A DNA stretch of 64,000 nt from Stachybotrys elegans (taxonomy: Eukaryota; Ascomycota; Sordariomycetes; Hypocreales; Stachybotryaceae): NCBI GenBank assembly GCA_020746835.1, contig JAGPNK010000007.1, forward strand, positions 310,001-374,000. The letters run 5' to 3'. Shown in pieces: positions 11,553 through 22,411 of the stretch. A model generated the notes under the pieces. It was given only the letters and a program-made list of their open reading frames with translations, did no database searches and was not told the origin of the DNA. Both the position numbers and the translations under genes were made by a program. Each line of letters opens with the position of its first letter. The first letter of the stretch is position 1.

Positions 11553-13059
11553 GACGGGCGGGCGGAACGGGGTTGGTGGTTTGACGACGGAAGGATGGTT
11601 TGGGAGGTCAAGATTGGCAGAGAGCAGACAGAACGAGGCACCCCCGGACGGGTCTGGTCGGTTCCTCGGCTATTGCGTGTGGATGATTAGGTAAGGCGGT
11701 TGTGGCCAATGACGTGCACGGTAAACCTAATACTGAAGCATGTGCGTGTAACTATTCTGCATAGCATTCCATATAGTTGGTGGTTTTGGTTGGTTTTGAG
11801 TCGCTCTTTACATTCTGCTCTCTGTTTCTAGAGCCCGGCTTGGGTGTGAGCTGCAGCTGTTGTGGGCTTTTGTGCAGTATTGTACAGAGTAGCGGTGGTG
11901 GTGAATATAATCGTCATCGCAGCCGCAACTTAGCATCAAGATAGCGGATACTAAAAAGGGCAGCACTGGCTGTACATGACGAGTCAATGGTATAGCCATG
12001 TATTTGCTTCGACCGCCGTACTCCTTGGTGTTATATTCTATCTGGGATGTGTAATGAACTCGTAGCCAGCCTTTCCCTTCAGCCTATGTTATTCACTGCG
12101 TAAGTGACGTTTTTATCCTTCAATATTAGTTAGCCATGATCAAAATGCAATCCACTCCTACAATTACCAAATAAACCTAAAAGGTCATCATTAGTTTTAA
12201 AAATCACCCGGCCAGCTGCAAGCAAGCAAAATATGAATAAATAAATAATAATAATTCCACAGCTTAGTAGGCAGGCAGCCTTCACTCCCGGGTAAGTAGC
12301 CCAGCCACCACGTGACACACCCCCACGCACCTCTACAAACTCAACTTTTTCTCCCACTCCCTCTTCCTCTTTCTTTTTCCCTTTTCTCTCCAGATAGTCA
12401 CGAACGTTCGCCGCGCAACCGTCCTGCCCCCGCCATGGGACACGGACAACCTACCGGCTGGATCCTTGGATTCACACCGCTCGTTCGGAGAGGAACGCGA
12501 TCCGTCGTTAATCTCGGCATCTGGTCTTTTCTTCCGTCTGGGTGCCGTTTCATTTTGAGATCTACACTGCCCGTCCGCACATTCTTGTGACTGTATCCGT
12601 ATCCGTAGTTGCCGTCCTCTTGGGAGCTTCCGGTGGTCCCCCGCAAGGCGCCGTTGCTTCTTTTTAGAGATGCTTTGTGAGGGTTGCGCTGGCGCTTTGT
12701 TGAGGAATGTCTTCATTGTCTTGCGGCCATTGTAGCCGACTCGATATTCCATGCAGACAAGGCAAGTCGACAATAGCATATACAGTGCCCATTGTTATAA
12801 TCTCCCGCAAGGCTCAGAATAATACCCGTGCTGGCCATACACCATATCCCAAATGAAAGACAACCGCACAATGCGGAAGGCATGTCTCCATATCGACCTG
12901 AACACATCTTCCTCAAAGCAAACCACCCACCACCCGTCCGTCCTTGCGCTACAACTTCAACATGAACCACTCAGGTATAAGAGGCTCCCATGGCGATGCA
13001 GAAAACAATCATGAGCTTTCAAAACCCCGTACACATCACCAACTAACCACTCCTCCACC
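11553..13059. other. Intergenic region upstream of SDH3, with a weak small-ORF candidate
   Basis: 11,560-11,700 is the expected SDH3 promoter/leader. 12,170-12,270 is AT rich (AATAAATAAATAATAATAATT). A short + frame at 12435-12590 starts in a good context (CCGCCATGGGA) after a CT-rich leader and would encode 51 residues beginning MGHGQPTGWILGFT. I recognise nothing in it and list it only as a possibility. Nothing else convincing was seen. Confidence 0.35.
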
Positions 13060-13230
13060 ATGGCCTCCCGCGTGCACCGCGACAACGAAGCCCAAACGCG
13101 ATCCCACCAGAAGTCGCTCCTCACCCGTTTCTACCACGGCATAACCCCGGGGCGCGTCATAGCCGTCTTCATCCTGGTATTGATGGTTGTTCTGGCAGTA
13201 TATTTCGGAACCCGTCTCACCTTCGGCTGA
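13060..13230 (+). CDS. Candidate 56-residue single-pass membrane microprotein
   Basis: The ATG lies in CCACCATGG, an excellent context, after a pyrimidine/adenine-rich leader. The product begins MASRVHRDNEAQTRSHQK, which is polar and basic. It has one strong hydrophobic segment at about residues 33-49 (VIAVFILVLMVVLAVYF) and ends TRLTFG seven residues later, the layout of a tail-anchored protein. I do not recognise a family. No intron is needed. Support is a coherent design (basic head, single helix, very short tail), good start context, and a similarly designed second ORF 300 bp downstream. Short ORFs can arise by chance, so conservation is what would decide. Confidence 0.5.
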   Translation: MASRVHRDNEAQTRSHQKSLLTRFYHGITPGRVIAVFILVLMVVLAVYFGTRLTFG

Positions 13231-13528
13231 TCTCTGGCACACATGTCCTCTCTCTCATCTGGTTCTGCGCCGTGCGTCACCGTTCGTTTGCTCTCCTCGC
13301 CCTGAAGGCAATGGTATCCACGAGTTCAATGCATGATTCACGCATGGGCAACGGTTTCCCTGTTTCTACTCTCCCTTCCTGGTCTGTCCTCCGCGTGAAG
13401 ATCACCAAACATCCAGCGTCTCTTCATTCCCTTCAGACACACTCCTCCTTCATACAGAATCATTTTCAAGCGCTAAACCAACCACCTCACCGTCCTTTCT
13501 ACGCGTCAAGTAATACGGTCCGCTCACC

Positions 13529-13675
13529 ATGACGGAGGAAACTGACAACTCGGGTCACCGAAAGAGCCGTCGCGTCCAGATTCTCATCGGCGCTCTGGTT
13601 GTGCTTGGCAATGCAGCCATATTCTGTGCTGTGGTGCATATCTACTACGCCATCACCCACCACAGGATGGACTAA
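13529..13675 (+). CDS. Candidate 48-residue single-pass membrane microprotein
   Basis: The ATG in CTCACCATGA opens MTEETDNSGHRKSRRVQ, then a hydrophobic helix at about residues 18-40 (ILIGALVVLGNAAIFCAVVHIYY), ending AITHHRMD. Topology and size parallel the 56-residue ORF just upstream: polar basic head, one helix, short tail. The two share little sequence, so they may be unrelated or strongly diverged. The 13231-13528 gap between them has no long frame and could be 3' UTR plus promoter, or an intron of a shared transcript. No function can be given. Confidence 0.42.
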   Translation: MTEETDNSGHRKSRRVQILIGALVVLGNAAIFCAVVHIYYAITHHRMD

Positions 13676-14027
13676 GACTGAGAGGATAGGGAGTTGACAA
13701 CAGGAATGGGGGCGGGACAATAAGAGAAGCAGTCGTCAGGGTGTAGACATTCGCTCAACCACAACCAAGAACTGATTGGTGGCATTGGCTGCCGTTGATT
13801 TCGCCAGGTTACGTCGTTTTATATATTCAAGTGGCCACCCACCCGTGGGTGACCAAAGCTAGAGAGCGGATATATGTTATCGTACAATTAAACCCCAACA
13901 CCGTCGCTGCATCTATCAATAATCGCCTTTTTACAACAGAGGACAAGTCCTCATCGTAGTTACAAGCGAACCCCAACCCCAAAGCCCACGTAAACCGTCA
14001 ACACACGTCTACTACCGCCTTTTGGTC

Positions 14028-16570
14028 CTACATTATGCTACCCATCGGTGAGGTGTCCATCGGAGAATCTTCCATCGGGGAGGCCGCCATAGGTGAGGCA
14101 TGCAATGGCAGGTTAGCCATGTTCATGTTACCGACACCAAGACGTCCCAGAGACGTGCTGCTTAATGTAGGGTTACGCAAGGGCGAATTGCCCATTGTGC
14201 CCATGGATGTATGTGTCATTGGTGGACTGACCATGGTTTGAGACCCCATCGACTGAGTACCGGCGGCCCCGGCGGCCCCTATGTTTCCCATGGAACTGTC
14301 GTTGTACCTCACATATCCGTTCAGCGGTATCTGTAGGTTTTGATTGGCCGTGATGTCGCCCCAGATGTCCCAGTTGAGCGAGGTCACATCCATGTACCCG
14401 CCTCCAAGGAATTGATCTAGCTCTGTCGTCTGCTGAGGTATCGTGGGCGTGTTGGCAGCCGATTTGCGTGATTCAACCTGTGAGATGGCCTCTTGCAGCT
14501 GGGTGATGTAGCCAGGGGTGATGACAGTCTTGCCCGCCCGAATAAACGCCTGCTCGCGAGCCTTCCATGCCCTGAGAGTGAGCTGGGCCTGGAGCACATA
14601 CTGCTTCTGACTGAAATCCATCAGTTCTTCCATCGAGGTATACAAGGTCTCTATGCAGCCCCATGCACGCTCAGCCAGAGCCCCCGAATGGCGCTGGCAG
14701 AGGAATCCAGTCATGACAGCAAACACATCGAGGTGGATATGCATGCGGGCGAACCAGAGAAACCCAACCTTGGACATGTCCTTGTACGCATCAGTGCTGT
14801 GCTCTGTGTTGACGAGGAGCACCTTGAACATGTTGTCTTTGGAGCCGAATATGTCGGTGCCCCATTCGGGCTGCTCCCGCATGGGCGTCAGGAGCTCTCT
14901 GAGGTTTCGAACAATCTTTGTGCGGATGTGGATGGCAGCAAGGTGGACGCCGCCCGCTGCTGGGTCGATGTATAGCCTCTCTGCTTCCTCCAGATCGTGT
15001 TCCAGACGGCTGACCATGGCTTGATACTGCTCCAGGGCCTGCTTATGTTGCTCCGTTTCCTCACCTAGGATGGCCGCGTCGAAAGCCAAGACACCCTCCG
15101 TGTGAGCAGTAGATAGCATCAGGTTGGCGATGCGATACATCATGATGCAGAAGCCCATCTCCGTCGCTCCTTCGCGTGGGGAGACGGGCGTGCGAGAGCC
15201 GGGTATGAGGTCGCTGTCGTTAACATTGCTGGGCTCTTTGGTGTCCCAGTTGACGGGGATGAAGCCATGACTGAGGCCAGACGTTACAGCGTTCTTCGCG
15301 TCGAGGAGAAGAATCTGCCACCAGATTCTCCGGCGCATCTCCGTCTCATAAGGATCCAGGTCAAAGTTGTCACCATCCCGATGGTAGCCCATTTTCTGGG
15401 CGATGCGTAGAATCGTGCCGCTGATGATCCAAGCGGCATGCTTGTCAAAGCGTCCTTGTAAGGAGTACTATCCTTGTCAGTACTGAGCACGGAAGAGAGT
15501 AATGATGAACTCACCATGTAGAAGATGAGTGCCTGAAGAATTGGCATGTCATGATTCTTGAGAAAGTTGTACTGGCAGAGTGCGCGTTTGATGCCAGACG
15601 TGTATCGTCGGATGGCCTTTTCCCGCACGCAACCTAGCATCTGCATGCATTCGAGCTCGCTCAACGACAAGACGGCCATGGCGTAAATGGAGAAGAGAAG
15701 TGCCTGGTAATTGAGGGGGACATTCTCCATACTCGTCAAGGCTTCGATAACGTATGTCTGAACTGTAGGGACATGGATGATTTTGGTTACGGGATTGACG
15801 CGGTCTAGAAACAACTGCCACAGCCGAAAGACTTCCGACGAAGCCGGTGGCAAGTCGTCAAGGCTACTCGCATCGCGAGGGAAGAAGAGATCGGTATGAT
15901 CATCGGGTGAATGGTCTTCGGAGCCTAATATACTGTGCTCATCAGGTTCATCGGTCTCGATGATGTCCTTCATAGCTTGTAACTAGCACATTTCCGTCAG
16001 GATGCAGATCGCCGGAACAAGAATTGACACTGAACCTACCTCATCGTGAAGGGTAGACCATAGGAAGCCGTCGACAAACCGCATGCTGCCCTCTTCCTTG
16101 ACAACTTTGCCAGCCGGCAACCATTTGTGGTTGACACTATGCTCGCTGGAAGGAGTGGATATGGGCGGTTCCGAGGCGGTCCCAGTTGGAAGGCGTTCCT
16201 GGGGAGACTGGGGCTCCGGAGGAGGGGCCGAACCGTTTGCGTATTGTTTGAGCAACTCCTCACAGCGGGCCAGACGTTCTTGAAGGTCCTGATTCGGGCG
16301 CCGCCGCTTCCGAGCCGGCGCAGGGGTGCTGGGAGTACATGCCACATTGGCCTGAGAGCCAGGAGAGGGTTGTCAGAATGAGTCATGATGAGGAGACAAG
16401 AGAAGCGCACAGGGCTGGTCGATGAAATGTGCGCAAAGGGGCAGACGTACCTTGATGCAGTTGGCACAGGGCGTATTCCGATCACATTTGATTTTGCGAT
16501 GTTGACACAAGACGCATGCGAGCACGCGGGGTTGCTTGAGCATGGTATGGTGAGGATTTGATGTCGCCAT
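14028..16570 (-). CDS. Zn2Cys6 fungal-specific transcription factor
   Basis: Four minus-strand exons (16570-16451, 16351-16040, 15982-15515, 15467-14028) give about 779 residues. All three introns are phase 0. The first splits the binuclear zinc cluster: C19-x2-C22-x6-C29-x5-C35-x2-C38 lies in exon 1 and C45 in exon 2 (ANVAC), completing the canonical spacing. A basic linker (ARKRRRPNQ) and a heptad-like stretch (LQERLARCEELLKQY) follow, as in dimerising Gal4-type factors. The fungal_trans domain spans roughly 180-480, with HAAWIISGTILRIAQKMGYHRDG and RRRIWWQILLLDAKNA. The C-terminus is Met/Ser/Pro rich with four SPM units. ATGs at 16570 or 16543 are both possible starts. Target genes are unknown. 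Confidence 0.85.
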
Positions 16571-18869
16571 GTCCGAAGCGCACCGGGAATCGCGGCATCC
16601 CAGCCCCAAGATCTATGAGGAATAGATGGTAGGGGAGGCGAATTCCGATATGAGAAAAGGTGAAGAAACGTGGGGAGGCTGACTTGAATGAGACTGGTGA
16701 CAAAAGCCGAGAGGTACGCGGTATTTGTCGTCAGCTTGGTAGGGTCCCGGATTGAGCGCAAGGCTTGATTGGTCGCAAAGTGAGACAAACCACGGGGGAG
16801 GGAGGGAGAGAGACAGACGTGGCGACAACGAGCAGGTGATGACGATGAAAGCCGGATTAAGCGGGATGATCAGAGCACCCAGGAGGTGAAAGAAAAGGGG
16901 GCGTCGATGCTGAGTCTGAATGAAATGGTGGCGTATTATAACAACAAAGCTGACACAGAACCGAGAGCCAGGCACACGTGGCTGGGTAGGTTGAGCGTCG
17001 GTAAGGCGATTGAAAGGTGCTTGGTCGGGGAGAGCTGGTCAAAGCTAGGTCTGGTGGGATGCTGATGTCGCGATATTGCTCGTTGAGTCCCAGAGAAACT
17101 GTGGGTTGAAAAGTCTACGTCGACTGGAGAACTGACTGTGTGCCTGCCTCAGCTTGTCATTAGCAACTGACCTTACTTATGTAATTCCAAGGTTACGTCA
17201 GGCAGTCGGCAGGGAAGGCGACGGCGGGAGCCGGAAGGTGCAGAGGCAGGAGCAACGGCCCTTGGCAGGTTGGGAGGGGTAGAACGCTATACATCTGCCT
17301 GGTCAGGCAACCAGATAAACCTACCTCAGTACCCTGCCTACAGGAGAGGCGATGAGGATGAGGATGAGAATGAGGATGTGGATGTGGATGTTGCGTGGGA
17401 TAAAACGGAGGCCGCGGGTGGGATTGCAGGGCCGCGAAATCCGCCGCCCGTCGATCCGCCAGGGCTTTAGGTAAGCGCTCCGTCCACGTTGTGAGCGAGT
17501 AGAGTAGCATACATACAACCAAAGTTTAAAAAGTTCTTCTAGTGGTGGGGGTGGTGAAACTCCCAGCGCCGGTAGACAGCTATTACAGCCTGACAAGGCG
17601 GGGCACAGAGAGAGCTGCACAATCCGATGGAGGGATGGGGCAGAGGGGATGGGGGATGAGGGAGGGGGGCAGAGCCAGTGGAGTCTCAACCTCTATAGCA
17701 GGGACGGTTGGAATGAAGAGGCACTGAAATCCGTCCATCTATGGTAGGGGAAGGAAGGCATTGTACATACATAATAACACGGTGGAGTTTGAGCCCTCTC
17801 CGACGTCAGCGCCCGCCTGGCCTATGACCAATTCCGCCGCCATGTACCCATCCATCCCTCTCTCTGCGCTAAGAGTAAGGCAAGTATCATGGTCCTCTGC
17901 GTGCGTGCGTGTGCGCGCGTGTAGGCGCACTAAAGGCCAATAATCTCTCCAAGCGACCAATATCGGGTGCCTTCGTCTCACGTCACCCACCTGAACTGAA
18001 CTGACGCCCTGTTCTGGGGCATGGGAGATAACGCACGTTTGTCCACGCTTCGGCAGATGGCAGGTCCGAAGCGCATACACGCATTCATCGGAGGCAGGTG
18101 ATGGGCGGGCTTCTTTTAGCGCCTTGTCCAGCATTTTGCCCACGCCGTCTCGGCTGTCGCGAAGGCCCTTTGCGCCGCCTGCTCACATTCCATGTCATTC
18201 TCGAACCGAACATCACGAGGCGCGGCGGCTTGTCATCCCACTCGATCCGGAAGTCAATCCGAGCTGTGTCGGAAACAACGTGTGGCAGAAATATGGCTGC
18301 CTACCAGAGAACTATCCATGTACGGTTGGTGGCTTGGCAACAACATACAGGGAACACCAGCAGCTGTCGCCAGATACTACGTATTTGTGGCATGGCCCCC
18401 AAGCCTTCGTGCCAGAGCTTCTCACTGTAGGCAGCAATAATATGAATCACCACCCCATGTCAAGCCTTGCCAGCTCGTCTATCCAAGACACTTTCATACT
18501 GATGCCTGCTCAGCCGTCCAGCAATGAAACCCCTGAGAGACAGATTGTAGGACCCGGCAGGCAAGACTGCATGTGATTCTTGATACACGCATCTACTTCT
18601 CACTGCCCACCAATGAGCATAGATACCGCCCAAAGTCCGCATCTGGATGTCTCAGCCCACCACAATAGTTGACCGCCCCGCTCTTTCCTGGGGAATGGCG
18701 GCAAGTCACGCCACAGTGAGAGATGCGTCGTGGGCGTGTCGCGGATCCTTGTCCGGTCCATCATTTGAACCGCAACAGTGAATCAAGGGATATCTGCACA
18801 GTACTATGCATCGTCTTTACCAGAAGCCCCACCAGCATAGCCTCGTCAACATACAATGCAAGGATCGTC
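16571..18869. other. Intergenic region with a GATGAG minisatellite
   Basis: 16,571-17,200 should be the promoter/leader of the Zn2Cys6 gene (purine rich on + strand, so CT rich on its own strand). 17,351-17,390 is a hexamer tract of GATGAG/GATGTG units. The rest, to the MOD5 stop at 18,870, has no frame with recognisable motifs or good splice structure on either strand. Confidence 0.45.
17351..17390. repeat. GATGAG/GATGTG hexamer minisatellite
   Basis: About six to seven imperfect tandem copies of GATGAG drifting into GATGTG. They lie in non-coding DNA about 800 bp upstream of the Zn2Cys6 gene. Confidence 0.7.
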
Positions 18870-20343
18870 TTATTCTGCTGTAAAAAGCGTGCCTAGCTCT
18901 GCGCCTGAGCCTTCATCCGACTCGCGTGCTTCCTCAGAGGCTTGCTCGACTGGCACCAATGCGAGCCGCTTCTTCCGCTTCATGACCCTTCTGTGCCCTG
19001 CGCCCTTGATGTGCCGGGACCACGCCTCTTCCGTCACCAGCACCGTCTGACACACCTCGCACGTCTTCTGGCACGGCGTCTCTTTTGGTGGCGGCTCACC
19101 CGCCTGCGTGAGCACCCTCCGTGCCAGCTCGGATACTTGAACGGGTTCGGGCCGAGCCTCGCCCCGGAGGAACTGCTCGAGCACATGCGCTGCGGGGACG
19201 ACCACATTGTCTTGATATTTGGATACATCCGTGCTGTCGAGCACGTATAAACTATCCATGGCGTCGGAGCCCTGCTCGATGAGGAGCGGGACCTGTTTGA
19301 GCCGAATCCATTTTGTCTGGTAATTCGCATAGCGACGTGTCGCCGTCTTCATGTCTTCCAGGCCGGTAGTCTTGAGAGCAGCAAGTTCTGAAGCCTCGCC
19401 GCCTTGTTGGGAGGCAAGAATAAAGGGTTCAAACTGTTTATATCCAATGGACTGCCATATACCCTTGGTCATGTCCAGATTCTGCCCTTCCGCAGTCTTA
19501 GCCCTTTTAAAGGCCACAAGCTCCTCCACCTCAGCCAAGAGACCTGCATCCAGCATCTTGTCAATGCGCTTGTCGAGGCGCTCCTTCAACACCTCGCGTT
19601 CCGAGTACACCCAGAACAGCAGCTTCTCCCACGGTTCCGCCTTTCGCTGCTCCTGCACGGCTTCGGCTTTCCGCCTTTGTTGTTCTGCGTAGAACTCGGA
19701 GGCCGGCTTCCCAGTCTGCAGGTATATCTCGAGAGATCGTTGGATCTTGCGACGGTCCTTTGGGTGCCACCGCTCGGCCATGACGGGGTCGACCTTCTTC
19801 AACTCTTGGAGCAATATCTCGGTAGGTTCTTCGAGGATGGGGAATGACTGCTCCTTGTCGAACTGGACTTCATCAAGGATGACGTCTTTGAAAAGCAACG
19901 GGTCGACGTAGTACTGCGTACCGCCCACCAAGATCGGAAGATTACCCCGGCTTCGAATCTCGCGTATGACCTTGTTTGCTTCTCGCTTATAATCGTCGAC
20001 GGCCCATGGTAGTTGATCGAGGGCAATGTGCCCCAATAGATGGTGTGGAATGCCGCGCTGTTCGTCCGACGTCATCTTGTTGGTGATGATGGGCATGCCA
20101 TCGTACAGCTGCATCGCGTCGGCATTAATAATCTCGCCTCGGAACCGAGTCGCGAGCTCGACGGCTAGCTGCGCGGGTGAGTGATGCGATGCGGGTATGC
20201 TGGACGGAATGGCTTACCTCAGATTTGCCGGTTCCTGTCGATCCCAAGACAACCACCAAGGGTTCCACGGGAGGCGTGTGTGACATGGCCATGTATCTGG
20301 CATTGCGCTTCAGGAAAAACAGGGACGCTGAGCGAGCCAGCAT
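18870..20343 (-). CDS. MOD5: tRNA dimethylallyltransferase (isopentenyltransferase), MOD5 family
   Basis: Two minus-strand exons, 20343-20218 and 20168-18870, flank a 49-bp intron right after the P-loop and give 474 residues. The P-loop is GSTGTGKSE at residues 34-42. Exon 2 continues LAVELATRFRGEIINADAMQLY, then the family motifs LVGGTQYYVDPLL and DRRKIQRSLEIY. A C2H2 zinc finger near the C-terminus (CEVCQTVLVTEEAWSRHIKG, then GHRR) is followed by a KRKKR basic patch, as in Mod5/TRIT1. The enzyme puts isopentenyl on A37 of tRNAs reading UNN codons, in cytosol, nucleus and mitochondria. The first ATG gives an Arg-rich leader (MLARSASLFFLKRNARY) suited to mitochondria. In-frame ATGs at 20292 and 20286 would remove it. 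Confidence 0.93.
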
Positions 20344-20788
20344 GTGTTCAGCTTTCCCCGGCACAGAGACGCTGCATCATGATAATTGACAAGCTTCTCC
20401 AAAAAGGCCGATTTTCGGGGGTCCACGGCCACCAGGGTGTGGCGTTGGTCAAGTCTTGAAATTACCCCACAAAAATAAATAGTTTTTCACGGGACAGAGC
20501 ACAATAGGTGGGGGCTTTGTCGGGCGGAAAATCGCCCTTCCTGAAGCCTCCTTATTAGCTGGGGTAGGTAAGGTATCTGTTGGAAAGGGAGCTGTGTGAG
20601 GGACCGGGTCACGTGGCCGCTAATTTTTGGACACATCTACACTTCCAAGGGTTTGAAGCCAGATCACACTCCTGAGCATCCCCGACTACTTCATCGAGCG
20701 CATCAAGGCTCGATTTCCCCTCCTTCCCCCTTCTTCCTTCTTCAATTTCTTTGTATTCCCCTTTGCCCCCCCTCCGCCACCGCCCATC
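20344..20788. promoter_or_regulatory. Divergent promoter between MOD5 and SEC61
   Basis: A 445-bp gap separates two divergent starts and must hold both promoters. The SEC61 side (20,700-20,780) is a strong pyrimidine tract (CCTCCTTCCCCCTTCTTCC) typical of highly expressed fungal genes. There is no coding signal. Confidence 0.6.
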
Positions 20789-22411
20789 ATGAGTTCCCGT
20801 AAGTCGCAATTCTCGTTATCAACCGCGCGCCGCGTTGGTTGCTCTTCTCCGCACGCATGTTGGGCATCACGATGCCGCCGTGCTGCGCGCGCAATTGCCA
20901 TTGAACCTCGAGGCTGACCCAGCTCAATGCGTCTGCAGTCCGATTCCTTGACCTGGTCAAGCCGTTTGTGCCCTTCCTCCCGGAGGTGCAGATGCCGCAG
21001 ACCAAGATCAACTTCGAGCAGAAGCTCATGTGGACGGCCCTCACGCTCATCATCTACCTCGTCATGAGCCACCTGCCTCTCTACGGCATCGTTTCCTCCG
21101 ACAACTCTGACCCGCTGTACTGGCTGCGAATGGTGATTGCGAGTAACCGAGGAACGCTGATGGAGCTGGGTATCACCCCCATTGTCTCCTCGGGCATGGT
21201 CTTCCAGCTGCTCGCCGGCACCCACATGATTGACGTCAACCTCGACCTCAAGTCCGACCGTGAGCTCTACCAGAGCGCCCAGAAGCTCCTTGCCTTCATC
21301 CTGACGGCCGGAACCGCCACCGTCTACGTCTTCACCGGTCTCTACGGACCCCCCTCTGAGCTTGGTGCTGGTATCGTCTTCCTGCTGATCCTCCAGCTCG
21401 TCATTGCTGGCATGATTGTCATCCTTCTCGATGAGGTTCTGCAGAAGGGCTACGGTCTCGGCAGCGGCATCTCCCTGTTCATTGCTACCAACATCTGCGA
21501 GAACATCATGTGGAAGGCCCTGTCTCCCGTCACCATCAACACCGGCCGTGGCCCCGAGTTCGAGGGCGCCGTCATTGCTCTCGTCCACCTGCTCGTCACC
21601 TGGCCCAACAAGCAGCGCGCTCTGCAGGAGGCCTTCTTCAGACAGAACCTGCCCAACATCATGAACCTGCTCGCCACCATCATCATCTTCCTTGCCGTCA
21701 TCTACCTGCAGGGCTTCCGTGTCGAGATCCCCGTCAAGTCCTCTCGCCAGCGTGGTGCTCGCGGCACTTACCCCGTCCGACTCTTCTACACTTCCAACAT
21801 GCCCATCATGCTGCAGTCGGCCCTGTCCTCCAACATCTTCCTCATCAGCCAGATGCTGTACTCGCGATTCGACGAGAACCTCCTGGTCCGCCTCTTTGGT
21901 GTCTGGGAGGCCAAGGACGGCTCCTCCCAGCTGCACGCCGTCTCCGGTCTCGTCTACTACATGTCTCCTCCCCTCAACTTCAAGGACGCTCTTCTCGACC
22001 CCATCCACACCACCGTCTACATTGTCTACATGCTCGGTGCCTGCGCCCTCTTCTCCAAGACCTGGATTGAGGTCTCGGGCTCCAGCCCCCGCGACGTCGC
22101 CAAGCAGCTCAAGAACCAGGGTCTCGTCATGGCTGGCCACCGAGACCAGAGCATGTACAAGGAGCTCAAGCGTGTCATTCCCACAGCCGCCGTCTTTGGT
22201 GGTGCCTGCCTTGGTGCTCTGTGCGTCTTCAGTGATCTGATGGGCGCTCTGGGCTCTGGCACCGGTACTCTCCTTGCTGTCACGTACGTCCCCGTTTCCT
22301 TGACCTCGTTGATAGCATCTACTAACATGTCGCAGCATCATCTATGGCTACTTCGAAATGGCTGCCAAGGAAGGCGACATGGCCAGCATGAAGGGCATGA
22401 TCATGGGCTAA
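20789..22411 (+). CDS. SEC61: Sec61 alpha, channel subunit of the ER protein translocon
   Basis: Three exons, 20789-20798, 20939-22283 and 22336-22411, give 476 residues. The 10-base first exon encodes only MSS plus one base; after splicing the protein starts [13 protein letters not shown], the known Sec61 N-terminus. The second intron has an ACTAAC branch site, and the last exon ends [10 protein letters not shown]. Ten hydrophobic segments are visible, with family landmarks [17 protein letters not shown] (plug region), [34 protein letters not shown] (the cytosolic loop that contacts ribosomes) and the closing IIYGYFEM. The protein forms the ER channel with Sss1 and Sbh1. Codon use is strongly biased to C-ending codons, as in abundant housekeeping proteins. 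Confidence 0.97.

Noticed and set aside
12435..12590. A 51-codon frame with a good start context
   Set aside because: No domain, no clear membrane helix and no support other than the Kozak context. Left as a note in the intergenic entry.
20686..22341. A 551-codon minus-strand frame opposite SEC61
   Set aside because: Composition (Asp/Glu/Gly/Val rich) is the reverse shadow of biased SEC61 codons. No motifs.
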